DNA of 42,694 nt from a virus. The position numbers were made by a program, and so were the translations under genes. The stretch spans positions 1-42,694 of IMG/VR virus record IMGVR_UViG_3300028400_000014; one strand, written 5' to 3'. The notes beneath the pieces were generated by a model, which was not told where the DNA came from, searched no databases, and saw only the letters and a program-made list of their open reading frames with translations. Within the stretch, counting starts at the first letter, position 1; each line of letters starts with the position of its first letter. This document shows, in pieces, positions 1-8,800 of this stretch.

Positions 1-662
1 TCACTCCCAGCAGGCCAGCGCATCAGCGCCTGGAACGCCTCTGCGGTCGATGAGGGGCCGGACTGGAGGGCGAACGTGTAGGGGCCGGACAACGCGGTCC
101 CCGGCGTACCGGCCAGCGGCGCGGCGTTGTACCGCGACCAGTGCCACGCGGTACTCGTCGATCCGTCCAGGTAGCCGATCGCACCAGGGTCGCCGGCGAC
201 CACGTAGGGCGGGTTCTGGTCTCCCTCGATCACCAGAAACCCACCGCCGCCGCTGGGGCCGACCACAGCCGCATACGCATCGATGCCAAATGTGCCGGCA
301 TCCGGTGTCGATGCGTTGGGGTCTTTTCGTAGCGCTGGCAGGTGAGAATCCACGACGACGCCGCACGCCAGCAGCAGCACACAGTCGCCGGGGTTGATCG
401 TGACCTGACCCGCATCAGGGATGACATGCGAATCAACAGCCTTGTACTCGATCCCAGTCACGCGCCCATAAACATCCCGCCCGAGCGTTTGCCCAGGCTC
501 CGCGTTGTAACTGTAGGACCGCCCGCTCACCCTATCGACGACGATCCCATCGGGCGATGTGAGGTAGTCCAGAAACAGCAGCATGGAATCCGGCAGACCG
601 CCGGACCGCAGAGGATCGTGGCCGGTCAGCGATGGCGACGGCCCGGCGACAGGTCCCAGCAT
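1..662 (-). CDS. Tail-region hypothetical protein, left allele, C-terminus cut by window end
   Basis: This is the left allele of the gene found complete at 41733-42500. The ATG at 660-662 overlaps the stop of the upstream gene (TGATG), and the frame stays open to base 1, giving about 220 residues. It differs from the right copy by roughly 29 substitutions, about 23 of them at third codon positions, so both alleles are under purifying selection for protein sequence. I do not recognise the family; see the full copy for the description. Confidence 0.85.
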   Translation of the reverse strand, partial: MLGPVAGPSPSLTGHDPLRSGGLPDSMLLFLDYLTSPDGIVVDRVSGRSYSYNAEPGQTLGRDVYGRVTGIEYKAVDSHVIPDAGQVTINPGDCVLLLACGVVVDSHLPALRKDPNASTPDAGTFGIDAYAAVVGPSGGGGFLVIEGDQNPPYVVAGDPGAIGYLDGSTSTAWHWSRYNAAPLAGTPGTALSGPYTFALQSGPSSTAEAFQALMRWPAGS

Positions 663-856
663 CAGGCGCTCCAGTTAGGGGCGTCCACCTTCTGCCCGTT
701 CGCCCAGCGCTCACCGATCCACTGGGTGGCCTCCAGCCAGTTGTCCGGCAGCCCGTCGTCGAACACATAGAGCGCCAGCCCGTAGTAGTCCCCGTCGCTG
801 AACATCAGCTTGTTCTGGCTGCCCAGCGACACCGCGCCGAACCCGGACGGCAGCGC
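1..856. repeat. Left copy of the terminal overlap
   Basis: Base 1 aligns with base 41839 and base 856 with the last base of the window, with no gaps and about 31 mismatches counted by eye (about 96% identity). Most mismatches fall at third codon positions of the two genes crossing it. A repeat that ends exactly at the window end, yet carries mostly synonymous differences, fits a circular or permuted genome whose assembly overlaps itself using two strain variants. An exact packaged terminal repeat would not carry such differences. Confidence 0.95.
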
Positions 857-1330
857 GACGGAAACGATCTCGGCACCGCCCTCCGCGTAGCGCAGCAGGC
901 CGGCGTCACGGTCCAGTACCAGGGTACGGTCGAGCACACCGCTGCCGAACGACAGGCTGGACAATTGCACGGTCGTCCCGTTGTCATCCGTAACCTTGAG
1001 ATCGGACGACGGCTTGCTGAGCGCCATCCATCCGTTGCTGCTGTTGCCGCCAACCGCAACGATGGCCGTGCCGCCGGACAGGCTGGACACCGCAACGCAG
1101 ATCGCCGAGCTTCCTGCTGGAATATCGGGCAGCGTGCCACCGCTGAACGCAACCGGTGCGAACTCCAGGCCGTTGGTCACTTTCAGACCGTCGCCACTGT
1201 TCGCGGATGCAGGCTGGTACAGGCCACCCGTGATCGCATCGGCCGGGTCGATGCTGGACCCGGATTCCGAGCAGGGAAAAAACAGCTTGACGGTCGGATT
1301 GCTGGCCATGCGTCCCGTGTCGATGCTCAT
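662..1330 (-). CDS. Hypothetical tail-associated protein, 222 aa
   Basis: The protein is 222 residues long, rich in Ser, Gly, Ala and beta-branched residues, with few charges. That composition suits a beta-sandwich virion or fibre-associated protein. Aromatic residues near the C-terminus (DNWLEATQWIGERW) suggest a folded end. The ATG overlaps the stop of the upstream 146-residue gene (ATGA at 1327-1330), and its own stop overlaps the next start (TGATG), so the string is translationally coupled. Position downstream of the tail-fibre gene suggests a fibre, chaperone or receptor-binding accessory role. This is inference from context only; no family is recognised. A second, partial copy lies at 42500-42694. 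Confidence 0.8.
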   Translation of the reverse strand: MSIDTGRMASNPTVKLFFPCSESGSSIDPADAITGGLYQPASANSGDGLKVTNGLEFAPVAFSGGTLPDIPAGSSAICVAVSSLSGGTAIVAVGGNSSNGWMALSKPSSDLKVTDDNGTTVQLSSLSFGSGVLDRTLVLDRDAGLLRYAEGGAEIVSVALPSGFGAVSLGSQNKLMFSDGDYYGLALYVFDDGLPDNWLEATQWIGERWANGQKVDAPNWSA

Positions 1331-1767
1331 TTGCCCGCCTCCACGAATACGGCGCTCGCGGTGCCGTTGTAGTCGATCAGGTCCATGCGGCGCAGGGGGC
1401 GCGAGAAGATGAACTCTCTCGGAACACCCGCCTCGACGATACGGCGCATGGTCGGTGCGGCGGTCGCCGCGTTACCTGCCAGCCAACTGTTCGCCGTGGC
1501 ATCGTCCGGCGCATCGAAGCACACAGCGACCTTGGTGCCGGATGCGCCCTGCACGTTCACCACCACGCGCAGCACGCCCTCGCCCTCGGTCCAGGTAAAG
1601 CTCTGTCGCGTTGCCGTCGCGCCGCACTCCCGATCCGACGGCACTGCGGAACCGAGACTGCTGTGGAAAGCGATACTGCCTCCGTCAGTCGCGGTCGCCG
1701 GAACGATCTCGCTCTTTCCGGTGGTCGGGTTCTTGTAATACCCACCAATCGTCCTCAATCCAGGCAT
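1327..1767 (-). CDS. Hypothetical tail-associated protein, 146 aa
   Basis: This 146-residue protein has no recognisable domain. It begins MPGLRTIGGYYKNPTTGK and contains a probable beta-rich centre (GVLRVVVNVQGASGTKVAVCF). An AGGAGAGA ribosome-binding site precedes the ATG at 1767. It lies 12 bases after the tail-fibre gene and overlaps the following gene by ATGA, placing it in the tail part of the late operon. A minor tail or fibre-assembly role is possible from position. Nothing in the sequence shows it directly. Confidence 0.8.
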   Translation of the reverse strand: MPGLRTIGGYYKNPTTGKSEIVPATATDGGSIAFHSSLGSAVPSDRECGATATRQSFTWTEGEGVLRVVVNVQGASGTKVAVCFDAPDDATANSWLAGNAATAAPTMRRIVEAGVPREFIFSRPLRRMDLIDYNGTASAVFVEAGK

Positions 1768-1779
1768 CTGTCTCTCCTG

Positions 1780-2814
1780 TCAGGCAAAGTCAGTCAGCGC
1801 CGAGCCGTAGTAGTCGGTGCCGTCGAAGTAGAAGAAAATCAGGTCAATCTTTCCGGCACCCGTGGACAACGTGGGTGCCGTGCCGCCAGACCACTTGACC
1901 GATACGGTGGACCAGTCGATCGTGCCGCCCGTCGAACCCTGCACGACCTTCAGCGTCAGGCTTGTCGGGCCGCCTGGATTGGTGAACGTAGGCTGAAGCG
2001 ATGACCCGTTGAGCGTGATCTTCTGCTTGTTTCCGTTGTTCCAGTCGAGCGGGAAGTTGGCGGTGACCGTGCCGTTGTCATACTCGGCGTCGAAGTATGC
2101 GGTCTTGTCAACCTGAAGGTGATCGTTCAGCGTCTGTTTGCCGGTGAACGTGTTGGCGCCAAGGCTTGCCGCCTGAAGTAGCGTGAGCATCGCGGCGAAG
2201 TCTGCGGCTTGCACAAGGCTGATGCCGTCCGCGCTGAAGTCTAGAAGCGGCAACGATGTTGCGGAGTCCGACTTTCCGAGGATCGCTTCCCAGTACGAAG
2301 TCACCGATACCGTGTTCGGCGTCACGCCGGATACCAGCGTCAGCTTGTCAGACACCAGCTTCAGGTATCCGTCGCTTCCTGTCGGCAGTGTCAAACCGCT
2401 CACGCCGGAGGATTCGCCGGTCTGGATGGCGCGCTCCAGCTCCTCCTGAAGCTGCTGCACCAGCATGGTCAGATAGTCGAAGGCCGCCTCGTGGACCTCG
2501 TGGAAGAATCCGCCCTGGTTGCCGAAGTCGGTCGTCTGGGTCAGCGGAAGCGACCGCCGTATGACGATCCGATGCGTCGCGTCCCACGTCGCCGTGGTGG
2601 TGATGGTGCCGCCAGGATTCAGCTCCTGGTCCGCGTTGCGCGATACCGTGTAATCAGTGCCTTGCGTCAAATCCGTGACGCTTCCAGACGAATCCCGCAC
2701 CGACACCGACACATGGGCGTCGCTGTCCACCCGGAAGGTGAACGCATAGCTGTCATCCGGTACGCCGCCGGTGCCCGGAAGCTCGGTGGTCGTGTTGGTG
2801 CTGGAAATCGTCAT
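1780..2814 (-). CDS. Tail fibre protein with T7 gp17-like N-terminal domain
   Basis: The protein is 344 residues. The first 130 or so resemble the N-terminal attachment domain of T7 gp17-type fibres: a short beta region that includes the GTDYTVSR turn, an IVIRRSLPLTQTTDF strand (compare the ELRR..S.TDR stretch of T7), then a helical segment (HEVHEAAFDYLTMLVQQLQE) that would trimerise. The remaining 200 residues are unlike T7 and probably carry the shaft and tip; this part is short, so receptor contact may be shared with the downstream proteins. A GAGGTGAGAG ribosome-binding site precedes the ATG. The N-terminus should sit on the gp11/gp12-like tail proteins encoded upstream. The domain call rests on pattern and position. 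Confidence 0.8.
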   Translation of the reverse strand: MTISSTNTTTELPGTGGVPDDSYAFTFRVDSDAHVSVSVRDSSGSVTDLTQGTDYTVSRNADQELNPGGTITTTATWDATHRIVIRRSLPLTQTTDFGNQGGFFHEVHEAAFDYLTMLVQQLQEELERAIQTGESSGVSGLTLPTGSDGYLKLVSDKLTLVSGVTPNTVSVTSYWEAILGKSDSATSLPLLDFSADGISLVQAADFAAMLTLLQAASLGANTFTGKQTLNDHLQVDKTAYFDAEYDNGTVTANFPLDWNNGNKQKITLNGSSLQPTFTNPGGPTSLTLKVVQGSTGGTIDWSTVSVKWSGGTAPTLSTGAGKIDLIFFYFDGTDYYGSALTDFA

Positions 2815-2869
2815 CTGCTCTCACCTCGCCGTCGATTATGGGCACGCCGTACCGGATTACGCGCCGGCC

Positions 2870-5800
2870 CTATCGCTCCTTGCGCACCAGCAACTCGTAC
2901 ATGTTCAGGTCCTTCCTTCCCTCCGCCACGTCGAACAGGTGATCCAGCGTGATGTAGGCCTGCCGAGTCGGCAGGTGCAGGATGGCACCGGAGCCGATGA
3001 TCAGGTTCTTCGTCGCATATTCGGAGAAATTACCCTCGGCGTATGCCTTGCCGCCCTTGGCCAGGGTGTTGATCATCGATGCGATTGGCGTGATCTGATA
3101 GTCGAACGGCGTGGAGATCGCATTCACCACATCGCGCAGGCCGACGATGGACATGGCCGGATACACGCCCATCGTCTTGATCGCCCACTTCCACCGGTCC
3201 TCGTCGTCCTCCGGGCCGCGACCCATCAGGATTTCAGACATGACCGCTGGGAAAGCCACAAGATAGAAGTAGGACAGGACCGCGCGAGGAATGTCCTTGG
3301 GAGACTTCGTGCGCTTGCCGAGGCGATACAGCAGATTGAACAGCGTGCTGAAGTAGCTGTAGAACATCGTCAGCATGCGCTTCAGCTCACCGCCGCGCTG
3401 GATGGCCGCAAGGTCCTTCGCGCCACCCGCGCCCTGGCTGAGCCGCACGGCGGAATCAGCCTCTGAAATCGCCTCAGCCTCAGGCTTTCCTTCGGCGATG
3501 GCCTTCTCATAAGCGCCCATCCACGTCGGCAGCGATACCGCCATGTCACCCACACCGATCAACTGGAAGTAGGTCGCCTCGACGCGCGCCTTGAGCGAAT
3601 CGGTCGTCATCCGCTTGATCGCATCTCGCACATCCCGATCGAGCGTCCGCATGCGCGAGCGCATTATGACCGACCGATCCGTGACGAATCGCCAGCCGCG
3701 CGCCGGGTTCGCATAGAACTTCGCCAGACCGAGCGCGGCCCACTTCTCGCCAAGCAGGTCTATTGACTGTGTGAAGCCAAGCGGCTGCATCATCGCCGTG
3801 GATACCTTCAGGCCCATGTTGGCGATGGTCGTGCCCTTGCGGAGATAGCCGATCACCTGCTCTATGCCGGTGTCGAGCTGGCGCTGGTCGTTCGCAATCG
3901 CCTGAAGCCACGGGCGAATCTGGTCATAGGCATGACGGCCAGCGGTTGCGATGATCGCCTCTCGGATGCGTGCATCGTTCCGCAGCTTCTCGGCCTGCAT
4001 GATCGGCTTGCGGAATGCCAGATCGTGAATCACGTTGGTGATATGGCGGGTGAACACGCCAAGGCTCAGCTCGACCGGATAACCCTTGTGGTCCACACGC
4101 ATCTTGGTGTGCCCATGACGGGTGGCCGCGCGCAGCCAGTTGTTTTCCTGCGAGAACAGGTCCTGCTCGGCCTCGCGCTTCTCCTTGATCCGCTGGTTGT
4201 ATCGCGGATCGAACACCAGCGGATAGTAGCCGCCACGCATGCGACGCCCGTCCGGCGTGAAGAACTCGGATGCCTTGACCTTCGGTGGAACGACGCCGGT
4301 CAGCTCTTTCTCCAGCGCGGCGATTTGAGGCCAGAACGAATCGATCAAGTCCCATGCGCCCTGAACGAAGTCCCAATCCTTTTCGTCAAGATGGGATAGC
4401 ACCGCCTTCACCTGCGCCTCGTTCCAACCGAAGCCTTCCATGATCTGCTTGCGGTTGCCCTCGTTGCCCCAGTTCAGCGCGACCGAGATGATCTGTTCCT
4501 TGGTCAGCGATGCATCGATCTCGTCGATCCTGATCTTCTTCGTGTACCAGCCAGACCGCTCCTTGCGGGAGTAGGCATCGAACAACCGTTGCACCTGGGT
4601 AACAGCCTCCTCCATCATCTGCTGTTCCAGGTCCTCCGCTTCTGCAATCGGTGCGAAGAACGCATGCCACCATGCGCCGAGTCGGTCGCCATCCAGTTGC
4701 CGGAATAGCATCTCGGGCTTCAGGTGTTCCGCGACGATGCGGCCGTTCCAGTCCTTCAGCGTCTCCCACTTGCCGCTGCGGAAATCCACATCGTCGTCGC
4801 GCCAGTCGTTGAACCGACGCGCGTCATCGACCAGTGTCTCGACCACCTCGTCGAACTCGCGTTTCTCCTTCGCGGCGACCAGCTTGTGCTTGAGGCGCGC
4901 CAGATGTTCGATGTTGTGGATCGAATCCGATAGCGCCATCAGCTCGCCGAAGGTGGCATCCTTGTAATGCTTGCGCCGCGCGTTCTCCAGCACATCGGGA
5001 TCGATGGCCACCTCGTTGCCCTGTGCGAGCTGTTCATCCACCCACTGCGCGAGCGACTTGCGTCGTTCTATCTCCTTCTTCGACACGGATTTGCGCAGGT
5101 CCCACGCCTCCAGCGCCGCGTCGATCCGATCCAGATAGTCGCGGTCCAGGTTCTTGCGAACGCCTGGCCGGTCGAACTTGGCGAGGTATCGCTGGATTTT
5201 CGCCGCCTGCTCGTTCGCCTTGCGCGCTTCTGTGTAGAGATAGTGATTGATGAGCTGGGTGCGCTTGTGACGTGCGGCAGCCTCCCAATCCTGCGCGGCC
5301 GCCGCCTTAACCGCTGCATTCGCGGCCTTCAGTTCCGTTTTCAGGTAACGGTTCAGCGATGCGGCAATATCGCCGACCTTCATGTCGCGGATGATCTCAC
5401 GCGCAATCTGGCGTGCCACGTTCGCCGGCGTTCCTTCCGTGCCTGCCCGCTTGGCCAGTACCTTCAGCTCCATGGCGATGAACCGACCGGACGGATCGCC
5501 ATGCACCGCATCCAATGCCGCCTCCTCCATCTTGCCTTCCGCAAGAATGTCGCCCAGATCCTTGCGTACCGCCGTCTCCAGTTGTGCCTTGAGCGCCTTC
5601 TTGTAGGACGGCTTTGCTGCGATGGCGCGCAGCATCTCAAGACCTGACTCGAATCCGAACATCAGCGCCGCCGCATCCGGATCGACGCTCTGCTTGCCGA
5701 GAATCGAACGCCTCGCCACCCCGTGGCGCATCAGTCCGTCCATCACCTGCTTCGCGTCGTCCTCGCCTTCCAGCAGGCGCTTGACCGCCTCCCGGTCGAG

Positions 5801-8800
5801 CTGGATGCGCTCTGCCCCTTCAGGCACCTCGTCGCCGGTCATCAGGCGCGTGGCCTGATACACCGGATCGGCTTGCAGGCGCTTCTCGATCTCCGGGCGC
5901 AGTTCGGCCTCAGCGGCCGCCCAGGCTTCTCTGCGCGCGCGTTTCTCGTTCGCCAGGGCCTTCCGTATCAGCTCGGTCTCCGCGTCGCGCAGCGCAATCT
6001 CAAGCGCCTTCTGGTAGCGCGCAAACTGCTCCTCCGTCATGCCGGCAGACTGCGCATCCTTGAACATCGGCGTCAGTTCGACCTGCTGGCGCATCGCCTT
6101 GATCTGATCGTCCGATGCGAGCATGCGGTCGAACACGCCACGAATCTCGTCACTCGGCTCGACGCCAGTGATCCCGATCCGGGCCTTGATGCCGCGATAG
6201 ACCTCGATCAGCCACGACCGGAAGGTGGCGAAGATGCCTTCCAGTTCCGCGCTTGGCGCCTTTCCGTCGAACAGGTACTTCTCGAACGACTCGGCCCACA
6301 TCTCATGTTGCTCGGATGTGATCACATCGGCATCCGATTCGATGCCAAGGAACGCCTTGATCTTCTCCCAGTCCTGCTTAAGTTCTTCGGTCGCGTTCGG
6401 GTCGGTCGCAAGATCGCGGAAGATTTCGAGGAACAGGTGCGCCGACTCGTGCAGGAACGTGGACAGGTCCGCTTTCTGCGAGAGGGTGATCAGGACGTTC
6501 GCATCGCCGAGGCGCGCAGGCAACTGGATGCCGCCACGGCGCTCGTTCTGGCCTTTCTTCTGGAACAGGACATCGACGCCTTTCCGCGCCAGTTTTTCAC
6601 GCAGCGACACGACCGCCGCCTCGCGCGCCACCTGATCGCCATGCGGGTATTTCCTGATCTCCAGTCCGTGCTTCTTGAGTATCTGGAGCGTTTCCTTGTC
6701 CGCATCGTCCGGCACCACGGCGCCAGCGAACTCGTCGAGCTTCACGGCACGATCAGGCTTCGCCTCGAAATAAGGCACAGGCGCCTCCAGCATGGCCTCG
6801 CCGGCCTCCACACCTTGCTCGATGACGGACTTCGGAACGCCTTTGAAACCGACGGACGACAAGGCTTTGCGCAGCGCGGACTCGTTGCCGTACTTCAGCC
6901 GCGTCTCACCCCATTTTGCGATGGCGCGCATGGCATCATCCAGCGCGCTCCAGGTGTCGATGTTCCCTTTCCAGTCGCGGCCCGTGTAATACGGCACCAC
7001 CGCCTCGCGGAAGTCGGACAGCTTCTTCTCAGCCTCCTCTCGCGCCTGTTCGATCTCGTCCTTGCGCTTGATCGCATCTCGCGCCGCGTTTCGCATCCAG
7101 TCGATAGACTCGAACTTCGTTGCCGTTGCGGCACGCGCCTTGCCTGCGCTGAATGTCACGGAATCTTCTTTCGCCTTTCCACGCTCGCGCTGCATGAACT
7201 CGACAATGTTCTCCAGCGTGTACGGAGCCTTTTTGCGCCCGATCATCAGGTATGGCTCGCCCATGATGTCGAGCACCTTTCTGGATGCCCACTCGTGGAA
7301 GTTCGCTTCCTTGCCTTTCAGCTTCTTGTCGAGTCGTTCACGGGTTGCTGCAACATCGACCTCTCGCTTACCGATATTCCGCAGCGAACGCGCAATCTTG
7401 TCAGCCTCCGCATAACGAAGCAGTCCGGCATCATCGAACAAGGATTCACGGAAACTTTCCCTGAGCTTTCCATCGCCAAGAGATAGAGATTCAATAGAAT
7501 CAGAAACTGCATCACTGAGCGCACGGTGATAGTCGTCGCCTACCTGAAAGTTCACATCAATGCCATACGACTTGATGAAGTCGCGCATGATGGCGTTGTC
7601 AAGGAACTCATAGGCTGGCTTGGCATCGCGCATGACAGGGCGCGTGTCTCTCCCGGTAAGCTCCTTCAGGAACCACGCCTTTGCGCCGTTCGAGTCCTCC
7701 AGATACCGGATCGCTTCTTTCGGATTCGGTTTGTCCGAGTCGTAGATAAAATGCCAGATTTGAGAGACAAGCGTCGGAGAACTTCCGCCGTCGTACTTGT
7801 CAGCGTAAGGACGGAAATCGTTGATAAGCGCATCGGCGTCCTTGACCTTCGGCTTGCGATACTCCGGCTTCGGGAATCGCGTGGTGTAGGCATCAGAGTC
7901 GAACACATCGACCTTCGCAGGGTCCGCGAGTTCACTGGTCCCAATCAGCGTGATCTCACCGAACCCTTCCACGCCCATGTCGGACCGGACCACCGCAATA
8001 GATGGCACTGCGATTCCGCCAAGTTCGTCTGCGAACTTCAGGTTTTCCGCGCTCAGATTGTGCAGTGCCGAGAGCCTGTCTTTCTCCTGCTGCACCTTCT
8101 GGTCGAAAGACAGAATCTCCACATCACTGTCGTCGAAGATGACGTAGTTGTAGGAGCCATCGCCCTTGCTGCGGCTGCTGCCGTCCAGGTACTTGATGCC
8201 ACGGATTCCTGCTTTAAGCAAAAATTCAGACGCTGCTTTGGTAGAACCAAGCGCTTTGCTGAGATACCAGTACACTTCACTGACAGAATCCGGATTGCTA
8301 TAGCCTGACCAGCTCTCTATAAGGCCGTTTCTTACAGCGCTGTCAAGATATTCAAGGATCATTTCTTCCTTGGTTATCCCAGGATATGAGGACATTGCCA
8401 CCTTTATGTCTTTTTCCGTTATCCCTGCGTTGTTCAGATATATCTTTGCCGCTTCGATAAGCGCCTTTTTTACCTTATCCGTCTGATACCTTACTGGCTC
8501 ATCCCAAAGCAGATACTCGTCTTCGTTTGGCTTGAGATCGACCTTGTATAATTGCCCCCTCTGGATTTTCCATCCATGCTCGGCCAACGCATATATTGCG
8601 CGTGCTGTATTCTCGATGTTTTTCTCAGCAGCACGCTTTTCTTCTAGCGTACTTATCAAGCTGCTGACATCATCCGCATTCAACCCACTTATCTTTTGAG
8701 CAAGCTCTTTGAGAGTCGATATATCGTCGAAATTGTCTAGCCAATACTCCATTGCGTCCGACATATCGAACCGGCCAATAAAATTCACGCCCTTGTCTAG

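Noticed and set aside
1-856. T7-type direct terminal repeat
   Set aside because: The copies differ at about 31 sites and cut through two genes; T7-type repeats are identical and non-coding at their borders.
5723-7486. Long plus-strand open frame (587 codons) inside the giant gene
   Set aside because: Antisense to a well-supported protein with recognisable domains. It is a by-product of high GC and codon bias, with no ribosome-binding site or protein-like motifs.
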